NCBI GenBank assembly: GCA_027577595.1
Contig: JANBRJ010000028.1
Location: 62,001-126,000, forward strand
Source: Coemansia sp. RSA 487
Lineage: Eukaryota > Kickxellomycota > Kickxellomycetes > Kickxellales > Kickxellaceae
Direction of reading: 5' to 3'
Length of the DNA stretch: 64,000 nucleotides
The notes below the pieces were generated by a model. It was given only the letters and a program-made list of their open reading frames with translations. It was not told the origin of the DNA and did no database searches. The position numbers and the translations under genes were made by a program. Shown here one piece after another: positions 20,401 through 29,764 of the stretch (position 1 is its first letter; each line of letters begins with the position of its first letter).

Positions 20401-21061
20401 ATAGATCTTTGCAAGTATTACTTTGTATTGCTATATATACTCCTCCACAGAAGCAGATACACAAAAGACAGCCATATGTTCTTAGCGCATGCTATTGTAA
20501 ACGCATCGCAGCTCAAAGGAACGGGTCCAAGTTGTGCAGAAAGTATACTTACATATGTTTCATCGGGCGACATGCTCCGCTTGCCGTGCTTTACCATATT
20601 CTTTTCTATCGACTCTAGCGACGGGTTGTTGGAGATGTGCATAGGATAGCCCAGATGTAGTCGTTCTTGTCCACCGGAAGCGTCATCCCTGACACAATCG
20701 TTTTCCCAGTGCTTTCTCTGGTCCCACGTTACCGTTAAGAGCAGTTCCTCAAGCTCAGCTTCGCCACTGATAATCGACGAGAACACTAAACACAAGATGC
20801 CAGTGAAATATTAAACACAAAACCACAAATGTCAGATAACTCGTTTAAGGCAACGGAATATAGCTATTCGTAGAATCAAGTAGATGCAGAGTTGTTCAAG
20901 CCTGTCAGCTATATATAGTTGTTCAGGCCCAGTTCCCTACCTTGACCAGACGGACCGTGCTTCGCGTACTTTGCGGCAAGTGAGCTAACAGCATGCCAAT
21001 GACCAACACACCGAGCGGTGTCAATCTCCTTTACTGTCGTCTGCTGGCGCGATGGAGGCAT
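17488..21061 (-). CDS. YPP1: YPP1/TTC7 TPR scaffold of the plasma-membrane PI4-kinase complex, three exons
   Basis: Ypp1/TTC7 binds Efr3 and Stt4/PI4KA and places the kinase at the plasma membrane. The model has exon 1 at 20941-21061 (MPPSRQQTTVKEIDTARC, then WHAVSSLAAKYAKHGPSGQ), intron GTAGGG...TTTAG, exon 2 at 20553-20785 (FSSIISGEAELEELLLTVTW), intron GTAAGT...TATAG, and exon 3 at 17488-20430 (QYKVILAKIYFYNGKFDRCK onwards). All phases agree and the product is about 1098 aa. TPR helices fill the middle and C-terminus (for example ALQLLQHAVEQSPRSYDAHYQ, LEAWHVLALL, ALTMRGQLELAHKEYLPALN). A Ser-rich disordered insert of roughly 200 residues (about 18020-18620) splits the TPR array, as in fungal members. 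The first two exons are short, so a start restricted to exon 3 would lose the N-terminal family signature. Confidence 0.88.
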
Positions 21062-21343
21062 TTTCAAGGAACTGGTATACGGAATCGGCTATGTGGGCAA
21101 TCTTTGAGGCAATTCAGCCAGACAGCAAGCACTAGTGCACGAATAATACAGATATTGTTCTCAAATATCCCCTCCGAAACAAAAGAAAGGCGAAATATAA
21201 TAAGGCAAATTGAAAAGAAGATAACAAAAGCCGTTGAAATTAAATTGAAAGAGAGCCAGAGCAATTGAAAAAGAAAACATTTAAAAAAAATCAATGCCTC
21301 AAACCTCCCCTTGCGAGCGGAAAAAACGAGTGCTGCTGTGTGG

Positions 21344-23746
21344 CTAGATTGTTGCAAAGTGACCATAGACAATGGAGCGAATCAGGTAGTAGTCTGGAGA
21401 CAGGTTTCCCTGGATCTGGAGTCCCTCGGTTTTCCTACGCTTGTTTGAAGCTAGTTTTATTGCGACAGAATTGTTGCACACCAGCGTTCCCTCGCTGTCA
21501 AAATATGTGGATACACCGCGGCCGTTGAGCACAGCTCTCAGCGCGCTGAGCTTTGGGTCGCCCACCATCATCGGGGGTTGCCATCCGCTTTCCAGTTCGG
21601 TACTATTCACATCAAGCACAGGAAATTCGTCGTCTTGTGCATATTGGATCCGTCCGGAAACAAACCCAAGTATGTTTTCCTGGACGCCCAACAGCCGCGT
21701 TTGCTTGAATAGCGCATCTGTGAGCTTGATCTTGTATATGTTGATTCCTGAAGAGACATTGAGCGTCTCGCCGATTCCGGGGGTATATACTTCTTTCTTA
21801 GCCGATGCCTGCGAGTCGTGGCAGAGGCTCGCTAGTGCCTGGGTGCTAGCATGTGATCCGTGCACTATAACGACCCGTTTAGGCATGAGCTGGATGATAA
21901 TGTTGCTGGTAGATGTGCCGTCTGTCCGTCCTTCCATGTCCACAAATGTCACCCGGCAGTTAATCTGCACCCGGCGTTTCTCTATAAAGGATTTAGTAGG
22001 CCGGCTTTCTTCTTCTGTTTCAGAGTCCGACTCGTAGGGTTTGTCGATGTCAAGCAGCAAAGTTGCATCATCAGTGTCGGCTTTTACAGTATACTCCTCA
22101 GGGTCGTATATCTCGCCATACTCATCGACTCTGCGGATCTTTTCTTGGAATGGAAACATGCAATAGCTCTTGAGAAAGTGAAGCCCGTGTACAAGTCCTC
22201 GGCCCTTGATATAAAGATCGAATGTTTGGCCGCTAAGCAGTCGCTCTGTCTCTAGATCGATTTCCGATATCGCCTCTGCATCCATTTCCCGCACATTTGC
22301 AGCGATGTCAATGCCATGCTGGTTTTCGCTATCAGAGTCTTCGTCAGAGCTCATATCGTCGCTGTCAATCATATCACGCTTGCGCTTCAATATTGCTTCC
22401 CGGGCAGCTTCTTGTTCTTTGCGCTGTCTGTCTTGCACCTTCCAATCTTCTAGCTCCTTGCCTTCGAGAGGCAGCAGCTTCTTTACTGTGACGTTTATTT
22501 CTTGTCCTGAAAGCCTGACTGGCGGCCCGAGCTTCATTGCGGTGCCAGGATTCACAGATTTCTGTGTTCTTTCATTCCATCTAGTAAACAGGTCCCTAGC
22601 AAGTGAAGAAGGAGCGCCTCGCTGTGGCAGCACAACTAGGTTGCGTTTGTCTGAAGCCCAACGTAGAAACAGCTCCTGCGAAAACCCAAGGCTCATTCCC
22701 TCTGTCGTTGCCATCACGATTGCTTTGCGCCTGCGGTTCCGATGTCTTGAGCCAGCACCTAGTTTCCGATCCAGCTCCTCCAAGCTCTGCACAATGGTCA
22801 CATGGCGCAGATCAAAGGGCTTGCTATCCTTCTCTAGCAGCTGTTCCTCAATGTTGGCTGCCATCCACCCAATTAGGGACTGAGCAAAGCTTTTTGTTTT
22901 ACGACCACACCTGGAAAGAAAGAACAGCGAGTGTGTTTCGCGTATGTTTCTGTTTTTGTGCCACCAGTCATTCAAGACATAGGCTATCTCTAGTACCCGC
23001 GCGGCAGAGTCTACAGGGATAAGCACGTTGCCTTCGTTCTTAATACCGGCAGCAACAGAGTTGATAAAACACTCTACACGCTTTTTGCGCGTTGGCAGCT
23101 TGTACAGCGCGTTGTACGAATCTGTGATCAGTAGTGTCGGCCGCAGCAGCTTTGGGTTTATCATGCCCTTGTTGCCCTCCATCAGACTGCTTCTGCTAAG
23201 ATGCTCTTCCTTCATGTGGTTAAAGTCCATTGCGTACAGCACCGTCTCTGTGTCGTTACTAATGGTCCAGATCGTGCCGCCAATGGTGTGGCCTGCAGAG
23301 TGCGCAGTGACCACAATGCTGCTGTTGTCGCCTTGAAGCGCCTTGGGCTGAAAGTACTGCAGCGGCGTAATGTTTTCAAACGCCTTGTCAACATCCTTTT
23401 CGTCAAAAAGAGAAAATTCCTCGCGCGCCTTTAGCGACATGACTGTGTCTCTCACGCACATCCGGCCCATCATATGCACAGCCTGCGTTGCGTACACCGG
23501 ACAGGTCAGTCCGTAGCGGCAAAACGCCAACGGGTATGCGCCCAGGTGAGCCATATCAGGGTGCGATAAAAGCACAGCGTCTACTTGGCGTGCCACCCGC
23601 TGGAGCTGCTTCAGACTCGCCTCCGAGTAGTTTTCGTAGCTGCCGCAATCAAGGAGAATTTTTGCATTGTCCACTTCAAGTAAATAGCATACAGCATCCT
23701 CGTTATTTGCACCGGATATCGCTGTAAATTGCAGAGAGCCCGACAT
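21344..23746 (-). CDS. CFT2: cleavage and polyadenylation factor subunit CPSF100/Cft2
   Basis: Non-catalytic metallo-beta-lactamase/beta-CASP partner of the 3'-end endonuclease CPSF73 in pre-mRNA cleavage. The start is MSGSLQFTAISG at 23746; 15 upstream codons are open but hydrophobic and AT-derived. The product is 800 aa. DAVLLSHPDMAHLGAYP (about residues 57-73) is where active enzymes have HxHxDH; the changed ligands are typical of the CPSF100 branch. The beta-CASP region carries DSYNALY, VDSAARVLEIAYVL and GMSLGFSQELFLRW. An acidic insert (about residues 470-500, DSDDMSSDEDSDSE) and the C-terminal domain ending DYYLIRSIVYGHFATI complete the family layout. Part of a compact minus-strand block. 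Confidence 0.93.
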   Translation of the reverse strand: MSGSLQFTAISGANNEDAVCYLLEVDNAKILLDCGSYENYSEASLKQLQRVARQVDAVLLSHPDMAHLGAYPLAFCRYGLTCPVYATQAVHMMGRMCVRDTVMSLKAREEFSLFDEKDVDKAFENITPLQYFQPKALQGDNSSIVVTAHSAGHTIGGTIWTISNDTETVLYAMDFNHMKEEHLSRSSLMEGNKGMINPKLLRPTLLITDSYNALYKLPTRKKRVECFINSVAAGIKNEGNVLIPVDSAARVLEIAYVLNDWWHKNRNIRETHSLFFLSRCGRKTKSFAQSLIGWMAANIEEQLLEKDSKPFDLRHVTIVQSLEELDRKLGAGSRHRNRRRKAIVMATTEGMSLGFSQELFLRWASDKRNLVVLPQRGAPSSLARDLFTRWNERTQKSVNPGTAMKLGPPVRLSGQEINVTVKKLLPLEGKELEDWKVQDRQRKEQEAAREAILKRKRDMIDSDDMSSDEDSDSENQHGIDIAANVREMDAEAISEIDLETERLLSGQTFDLYIKGRGLVHGLHFLKSYCMFPFQEKIRRVDEYGEIYDPEEYTVKADTDDATLLLDIDKPYESDSETEEESRPTKSFIEKRRVQINCRVTFVDMEGRTDGTSTSNIIIQLMPKRVVIVHGSHASTQALASLCHDSQASAKKEVYTPGIGETLNVSSGINIYKIKLTDALFKQTRLLGVQENILGFVSGRIQYAQDDEFPVLDVNSTELESGWQPPMMVGDPKLSALRAVLNGRGVSTYFDSEGTLVCNNSVAIKLASNKRRKTEGLQIQGNLSPDYYLIRSIVYGHFATI

Positions 23747-23857
23747 TATTATTTTTAATTTATACAGGAGCAAAAATAAAAAGAAAGCCAATTAAAGATT
23801 AGCGAAAAGAAAAAAAAATGGTGTTGTGGATTTTTGATTTTCAGCTATTGGCATCTT

Positions 23858-23916
23858 TTTATACTTTGTTTCGATTCCAACCACAAGATCTGGTCAGAAT
23901 CGAAACAAAGTATAAA
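23858..23916. repeat. perfect 20-bp inverted repeat (stem-loop) after DBP6
   Basis: The arms 23858-23877 and 23897-23916 are exact reverse complements, separated by 19 nt. The structure starts eight bases beyond the DBP6 stop codon, so it would form a hairpin in the DBP6 3' UTR; it is also just upstream of CFT2. It may be a 3'-end or stability element, or a tiny inverted-repeat transposon remnant. Confidence 0.9.
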
Positions 23917-23923
23917 CCAACAC

Positions 23924-25951
23924 TCAGCTGTATATGCTGCCAACCTTTTCCAGCGCTGCCTCGTACTGCTCCTGCAAAGAGTCTACAGCGGCTCTTTCTG
24001 GGCTGATCTTGTGCAAAAAGCCGGACCAGTGGCCATTGTCTTTCATCATCTTCTTGAAATGGAAAGCCTGCGACCCGCCAACCAACGTATACGCCCGCCC
24101 GTCCCTGCCCGCCCTGGCGGTTCTACCAACACGGTGGGTGTACTGGCTCATGTGAGTTGGCACATCGTAGTTGATGACAACTTCTATCTGGTCAATGTCA
24201 AGACCGCGAGCAATAAGGTCCGAACAAATCAGCAGCGTGATTTTGCCTTGCTTGAACAGCCGCATGATGGAAACACGCTCAGCAGCCGGAAGGTCACTAG
24301 AGTATTCAGCCACAACAACTTTTTTATCCTCTGGCCACATATTATCCGGAACAGACGAAGCCCACATCTGGATCACTTGCGCTAACCTGTGTGCAGTTTC
24401 GAGCGACTTTGCAAAGCACACAGCTCCATTGAGTTGATGCTCACGTAGCAGATATATGAGCCACAGGGGTTTCTTATCCGCCGGGCAGGTGATGAAGAAC
24501 TCCTTTAGCGTCGAGGGGAATGTATATGTGGCTTCGACGCCAGTGTCTTTGGTTTCTACTTCTGCTGTTTGCGTAATGGAGATATAGAGCGGTCGGGTCA
24601 GCTTAAGCTGGGCAATCTTGGCCGGATCGCGTGTCAGCGTTGCAGAGAAGAGCAGCTTTTGGATACGCGGTGCCGGCCGAGCCAGGATGTCGAGCTTTGA
24701 CTTGGGATCGCGCAACGTACGCGCGTCAGGAACAGGTAGCGCTGTGTCCTCTGCGTCAGTGCTAAGCGTGTGGTCGCTCATCTCGATCGAAGATTGTACT
24801 TTTGAAAGCCATTCGTGGTAGCCCTCGCCCAGAAGCCTGTCAGCCTCGTCCATGACCCAGAATTCCAAGTGTTGGAGTGTAAAGTTTTGGGTTGATACGA
24901 GATGATCCATAAGACGGCCAGGTGTACAGACAAGGATGTCGATCAGACTGTTTCCACCAGCCAACGGCATGCATGAGCCCGTAAGCGCAGCTTGCTCCTT
25001 AGAGAGGGATATGTCTCCAGTGGCCAAACCAACGCGTAGGTCCGTGCCTGCGCAAAAATAGTCAAAACTCTCCTTGACCTGGTGGGCAAGATCCTTTGTT
25101 GGCAGAACAACCAACGCTCGCAGCCTGATAATCAGCCGGGAACGCAACCTTTCAATGATCGGAATAACAAACGCTAACGTTTTCCCGCTTCCTGTTGGCG
25201 CCGACACACACAGATCACGCACATGGTGCCTTAGCCGCGAAAGCGTGTGTGCTGCTCGTAGAACAGGGATCACTGCCGATTGCACGGCAAACAAGGAGTC
25301 GATCCCGGCCTTTGCACAGCGCGTGGCCATGTGCGGAGACAGCGCAAAGCGTTTGTTGTCTATAGATACAGTAAAATCCCGATCTATGATTGTTGGATGA
25401 ACCAGCCAATGTGGAATGCCCATGCTCAAAGCCTCGGTGGCCAGTTCCTCTGAAGCGTTAAACTGCTGAGAAAAATCAGGAAAGCGAACTAGACCATTAT
25501 TTCTTGCTTCACTCGCTTCGTCCTTTCTGCTGTCCTCGTTTTGCTTATCTTCAACCACTTGCTTGTCTCCTTCGGCAAGCTGCTTGCCGTCGGTTGCAAC
25601 AGAGTCGATAGTCGTATTAACATCGTTATTGTCGACCAAGAAATCGCTAAGGGTTTCGTCTACATCTTCAAGCTTATCGTTCCGTTTGCTCGTTTTAGTT
25701 TTTTTCTCTTTCTTGCTCTCCTTTTCCTTCTTGTCGGATTTCTTCGAGCGCTTCACTTTCTTCTCTCCATTGTCATCCGCTCTCCTTTTCTTGTGTTTCG
25801 ATTTCTTCTTTTCCTCAGTGTCGCTGTTTTCTGTGCTACTATTACCGAGTGCCTCGTCCTCGATCGCATCCTGCTTGCTGCTCTTTTTGCGCGAGTCAAT
25901 GATATCGCTGTCTGAACGCTGCACCTTTTGTTTTTCTTTTGAGGAACCCAT
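23924..25951 (-). CDS. DBP6: DEAD-box RNA helicase Dbp6/DDX51
   Basis: ATP-dependent helicase for early 60S pre-ribosome assembly in the nucleolus. The product is 675 aa. The first 170 residues are Lys, Glu, Ser and Asp rich and nucleolar-like. The helicase core has motif I APTGSGKT (about 253), Ia PTKDLAHQV, Ib TPGRL, motif II DEAD (about 369), III SAT (about 436), V LIARGLDID and VI HRVGRTARAGR (about 605). The core wording, with IDILVCTPGRLMDHL, FWVMDEADRLL and ALVVLPTKDLAHQV, fits the DDX51/Dbp6 branch better than other DEAD proteins. It is divergent from RPC19 across 401 bp. Confidence 0.9.
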   Translation of the reverse strand: MGSSKEKQKVQRSDSDIIDSRKKSSKQDAIEDEALGNSSTENSDTEEKKKSKHKKRRADDNGEKKVKRSKKSDKKEKESKKEKKTKTSKRNDKLEDVDETLSDFLVDNNDVNTTIDSVATDGKQLAEGDKQVVEDKQNEDSRKDEASEARNNGLVRFPDFSQQFNASEELATEALSMGIPHWLVHPTIIDRDFTVSIDNKRFALSPHMATRCAKAGIDSLFAVQSAVIPVLRAAHTLSRLRHHVRDLCVSAPTGSGKTLAFVIPIIERLRSRLIIRLRALVVLPTKDLAHQVKESFDYFCAGTDLRVGLATGDISLSKEQAALTGSCMPLAGGNSLIDILVCTPGRLMDHLVSTQNFTLQHLEFWVMDEADRLLGEGYHEWLSKVQSSIEMSDHTLSTDAEDTALPVPDARTLRDPKSKLDILARPAPRIQKLLFSATLTRDPAKIAQLKLTRPLYISITQTAEVETKDTGVEATYTFPSTLKEFFITCPADKKPLWLIYLLREHQLNGAVCFAKSLETAHRLAQVIQMWASSVPDNMWPEDKKVVVAEYSSDLPAAERVSIMRLFKQGKITLLICSDLIARGLDIDQIEVVINYDVPTHMSQYTHRVGRTARAGRDGRAYTLVGGSQAFHFKKMMKDNGHWSGFLHKISPERAAVDSLQEQYEAALEKVGSIYS

Positions 25952-26352
25952 CGACTTGTTAGACAGCTCACTTTTGCGTTTTACGATCGAAAAGGATAAG
26001 AAATATACAAACTCAGTCTCTGGTTGTTTCTATCTTGTTGACGCCCACAAGAATAAAAAGAAAACTAAGAAACATGAAGAACAGGAGAAAGATGGGAATA
26101 ATTTTTTGCTTCGAAATTTTGGCCTGCACAAATATCCCTTTGTGATTAAATCAAGCTGTAGAGCCAAATCACAAAAATATTTTTTCTGTGCTTGTTTTCG
26201 CTCTTGCATTTTCACTTTTACATCTTTGGAAGTGCTTTCTTTTTTCATTCTTTGTAATTTTTGCACATGCCTGCTTCCATTGAACATTTGACTGCTAGCC
26301 ACGTTGACAGAAAGCTTGTTTAAAACATACAGCTGCTGATTACCACACAACA
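25952..26352. promoter_or_regulatory. shared divergent promoter of DBP6 and RPC19
   Basis: 401 bp separate the start codons of two ribosome-biogenesis genes transcribed in opposite directions. The sequence is AT-rich with T-runs. No gene lies in it. A common promoter is inferred from layout only; GAAATTTT near 26113-26120 resembles part of the fungal RRPE element, but the match is weak. Confidence 0.45.
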
Positions 26353-26718
26353 ATGGAAGTTACAGAGAGCGCGCCAAGCTACATTGCTGTCCTGGAGGTT
26401 CCCGAGGAGAAGATAGAGATCCTACCTGGCGCAAGCGCAGACTTGACATCCATGACATTTTCGATCAAGGAGGAGGACCACACCCTCGGAAACGCATTGC
26501 GGTGGGCAATAATGCAGAACGCCCAGGTCGATTTCTGCGGCTACTCGATCCCACATCCGTCTGAGGCAAAGACAAATCTGCGCATCCAGACCACAGACCG
26601 CTCAAATTCCATCGACGCCATGGGAAAAGGTCTGGACGATCTTAGATCGGTCTGCCAGATCATCAAAGGCAAGTTTCAGCAGCGACTTAGGGAGGGAAAC
26701 TATGCTCGGACAGAGTAG
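26353..26718 (+). CDS. RPC19: RNA polymerase I and III subunit AC19
   Basis: Small assembly subunit shared by RNA polymerases I and III, paired with AC40; it corresponds to one half of the bacterial alpha dimer. The product is 121 aa in one exon. The alpha-motif region is clear: FSIKEEDHTLGNALRWAI, then VDFCGYSIPHPSE and NLRIQTTD, followed by the long C-terminal helix. Length and order match the family (yeast 142, human 133), with a short N-terminal extension. The start has the context CAACAATGG. Confidence 0.94.
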   Translation: MEVTESAPSYIAVLEVPEEKIEILPGASADLTSMTFSIKEEDHTLGNALRWAIMQNAQVDFCGYSIPHPSEAKTNLRIQTTDRSNSIDAMGKGLDDLRSVCQIIKGKFQQRLREGNYARTE

Positions 26719-26931
26719 CAATAACGTATGTGTATTTAGCAGATTCATGTTCCTTGTTTTTAGAAACACCTTTTAAAGTATCATCGATTCACTTTCAATA
26801 TAGCTGAGTGTTTTGTTTAAAAGGAGGAAAAAGGCCTTAAAGCTGAAAGGCGACTGCTATAAAAACTGACTATCAAAGTGCTAATAGTTGCCTGAAAATA
26901 TAGCAAACTTGCGCAGTGCGGTATTCTTTCT

Positions 26932-28317
26932 TTACATGGCCGAAACAGGAACTGCGTTGCTGCTCTGGGCCTTCTTACCGACCTTTTGTTGGTGTTGTTG
27001 CTGCTGCTGTTGCTGCTTGTTCCTTTGCTTCTGCTCAGTCTTCTTGGAGGAAGGATTATCACGCTTCTCGATTGCGCCGTTGATCACCTGCGACCGGAAT
27101 ACAAGCGCCTTTGTACGCTCGATGACTTGCTGGTAGATCGGGTTGTACGACGGATTCATGACAACAGTGTTATCCTTAAAGTCGATCTTGGCATCCATGC
27201 GAGTGTCGCGAATAAGCTTGACGATCCACTTCTCGCAGTCCTCTTGCTTCATACCAAGCTTCTTTGACAGGCCAACCATGTCGATGCGCTTGTGGATGCG
27301 GCAGTAGACCTCGGCAAAGAAGAAGCGCGCGTTCTCAAGGAAGTCGTCCACGGCTCTGGTCAGGAAAAAGTCCTGGTCCAGTACGTCCTCACACTGCTCC
27401 AGCTTGGAAGCAGCCCTGTCAAAGTCAAAATCAACGTACAGCGCCTCTACAAACTCAGTGACAGGGTCGCGATAGGTGTGAGTGGTCTGCTGAATAATCT
27501 TGACCAGCTCCTGCATCATGTTGCGCCTCCTGCGGTTAGTGACCACTGCCGCAATTAGATAACGCAGCATCCACGGGCACGAATTCTGGATGGTGCTGAT
27601 GTACTGCGGCAGAAGGAATGTATCGACAATGCCATCGCGACCCTTGGGGTGGTTGAAGAAGACAAACAGCGACCAGTGCAGCAGCCACGAGCGCTGCTGG
27701 AGCTGTTCCGTCGGCGATTTGAAGTGGGTCTTTTCGATCGTCTCCTTAAGCTTGAGCATGTCTTCGTATGCGACCTCCCAGTTGCCAAGCAGAATTTCCG
27801 ACGCAAGCTTGCCCCACATGGCGGACAGAGTAAGTTCGGGATCCGTCGACAGGATGCTAAAGTGGAACAAAAGATCCGCAGAACCACCATAGTTTCCGCA
27901 GTTATACTGCAGCTGCCCGTAGTTGTACAGCTCAAGAACCATCTCTGGCGTGCACTGGTAGCTTTCACCGAGGAGCTTCATGTTCTGCAGCTTGTCCTGA
28001 CGCAGAGACCCGGCAACCTCAGGGTTCTCGATGACCTCGCGGATGTGCTCAGTCTTTTGCTCGCTCTCCTCAAGCTTCCTGATGACCTCGGCGCGCTTCT
28101 CTGCAAATTCGGCTGGAAGCTCATCAACATCGTGAATATCCTTGTAAAGGCTGCCAGTAAAGTCAACCATGCTCGTGTGAGACAGAAGCTCAAACTTTGC
28201 TTTCAGCATATCCTCTGCCTTGTATACATCCCTTGTCGACACAAATTCCAGCAGGGGAAAGACCAGCTGGCGATCCAGCAAGGGAATCATGTGCAGGGTA
28301 AGATCGTACTCTGCCAT
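26932..28317 (-). CDS. translation initiation factor eIF3 subunit e (Int6)
   Basis: PCI-domain subunit of the eIF3 scaffold, which recruits mRNA and the initiator complex to the 40S ribosome. The product is 461 aa in one exon. The N-terminus AEYDLTLHMIPLLDRQLVFPLLEFV is the family signature. A helical repeat region follows, and the PCI/winged-helix part lies at about 280-400 (FFLTRAVDDFLENARFFFAE, DMVGLSKKLGM, NTVVMN). The C-terminal 40 residues depart from the family: a lysine- and glutamine-rich tail with a glutamine run encoded by CAG/CAA repeats (about 26984-27025). It converges with RPC19. Confidence 0.95.
   Translation of the reverse strand: MAEYDLTLHMIPLLDRQLVFPLLEFVSTRDVYKAEDMLKAKFELLSHTSMVDFTGSLYKDIHDVDELPAEFAEKRAEVIRKLEESEQKTEHIREVIENPEVAGSLRQDKLQNMKLLGESYQCTPEMVLELYNYGQLQYNCGNYGGSADLLFHFSILSTDPELTLSAMWGKLASEILLGNWEVAYEDMLKLKETIEKTHFKSPTEQLQQRSWLLHWSLFVFFNHPKGRDGIVDTFLLPQYISTIQNSCPWMLRYLIAAVVTNRRRRNMMQELVKIIQQTTHTYRDPVTEFVEALYVDFDFDRAASKLEQCEDVLDQDFFLTRAVDDFLENARFFFAEVYCRIHKRIDMVGLSKKLGMKQEDCEKWIVKLIRDTRMDAKIDFKDNTVVMNPSYNPIYQQVIERTKALVFRSQVINGAIEKRDNPSSKKTEQKQRNKQQQQQQQHQQKVGKKAQSSNAVPVSAM
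26984..27025 (+). repeat. CAG/CAA-type triplet tract in eIF3e
   Basis: Read on the plus strand it is TTG/CTG-rich triplets; on the coding strand it encodes a run of seven glutamines followed by HQQ. The mix of CAG and CAA codons limits expansion. It lies in the disordered C-terminal tail. Confidence 0.7.
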
Positions 28318-29764
28318 TTTCAGATTGCTTTTCTTCTTGTGAGATAAATCTGTCGCTCTACTTCGACTTTGCTGCTACCAAATGGGGCTGCTGTTTTTAG
28401 AGGTAAATCACTGAATTGGACCTCCTCAAAGAAAAGAAGAAAAAATGATTTGGAAGAGGATTCCTTGACGTTTTTATTTCTCTTGCGCTTATGAACGAGG
28501 AAAGGCAGAAAATAATTTGCCAGATGCCAATTGAATGAAGCAATAAAATAAGAAAGAGAATTAGAAAGAGCAAGATTTATCGAGAGGAAAGGGCTGTTTA
28601 GAAAGAGAAATCTGCTTCAAATTCACCAAAGTCTCAGCATCATTTCTCCCTTTGTGCTGGTTTGTAGAGTTGCAATTTTTTCTTATTAGCTGCTGATCCA
28701 TTGATTAATTTACATTGTTGATTAAGTAGGTTTTCAAATTTTCGTGTGCTTTGTGATGATAAATCCCCCTTTTTGTCGTTAAAAAATACAACGCTCATTC
28801 TCTTTTCCAAGCATTGGATCCATTTTTGTGAGTATCATATTATACGACTAAAATAGTGTGTATCTCGGCACCAGCAATGACGGATACGACCAGCAACGAA
28901 AGGGACAAGGAGAGCGGGCAGCATCAGAGTGCTAGTGTTAGAAGAGAAAGCCGATAGAGAGAAATGATTAAAGCGCGATGGATTCGACAGCAATGGATGC
29001 GTGGAGGGTATATCAGCAGTGGATATGAGCTGAGGGTGCTGAGTTTTTCTTTTCGATGCATAATTTTTGGCTTTGCCGAATTTGCAAAGGCATTCTAATT
29101 TCAGAAATGTCGTACGGAGAGAATTTCTAGGCTAGCTGGCCTCCCCCAAGGAAAGGAATTCCGTGGCTGAGAAAGTAGAATTTGGCATTCCGTTTTATGA
29201 CCACAGCGTTGGGATGCATTGGTTCTGTGGCCAAATTGCTTGCTGCTCTTGGTTGGCCTTTGTTGACCAGAAATGTGTTTGCCATTTTATACACATTCCC
29301 CTCTTTTATTGACTTTTCTTGGAGCTGTGACTGGGAAAGCAAGCAATCCAGATGTTGACACTCAGCCACCCCAATGTACCTCTCGCTTCTACACGTTTAT
29401 ATGTTACGAATCATAACACGCTTTCTTCTCTCGACGCAACGCCACTATATTTTGGCGCCAACAGATTTGCCTTATCACGCTGTATTTAGTGGCTTTAAGC
29501 GCATAAGCTACGTGTTTAGGAGCTGTTTGCGCACCGGATCTCTGCCTCCTGCTCTCTTCGTGTCGGTGTTATTGTTCCCACTTGACTGTCGATTCGGAAC
29601 TGGAAATGCGAGAACTGGAATCATTTATCTGATGATTTTGTGTGTTTGCATGAGCCAGCCAACTATTTTAACCTTAACCTACAAAGTGTGACCTGTACTA
29701 AATCGCTATTTCAGCTGCAAAGTTACTTTCTTTGGACCTATCTGTAGATACAAAAATAGCAACG
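28318..29764. other. divergent intergenic region, RPL6 leader with probable intron
   Basis: 1.4 kb lies between the divergent starts of eIF3e and RPL6. A branch-like TACTAAAT and an acceptor CTATTTCAG ending at 29714 suggest a 5' UTR intron before the RPL6 start; GTGAGT at 28828 could be its donor. On the minus strand 29127-29285 a 52-codon frame (MANTFLVNKGQ to FLGGGQLA) exists without known relatives; I do not call it a gene. I looked for a snoRNA in the putative intron and found no paired C and D boxes. Confidence 0.4.

Noticed and set aside
22890-22920. Possible intron in CFT2 at a pyrimidine-rich AG (TTCTTTCTTTCCAG)
   Set aside because: The frame is open and the protein reads through with family-like sequence; no donor nearby is required.
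28877-28957. 26-codon frame (MTDTTSNERDKESG...) as a small gene or first exon
   Set aside because: No donor site, no homologue recognised and too short to support.
29127-29285. 52-codon minus-strand frame MANTFLVNKGQ to FLGGGQLA
   Set aside because: Sensible composition, but no known family and no splice or promoter evidence; left as a note in the intergenic entry.
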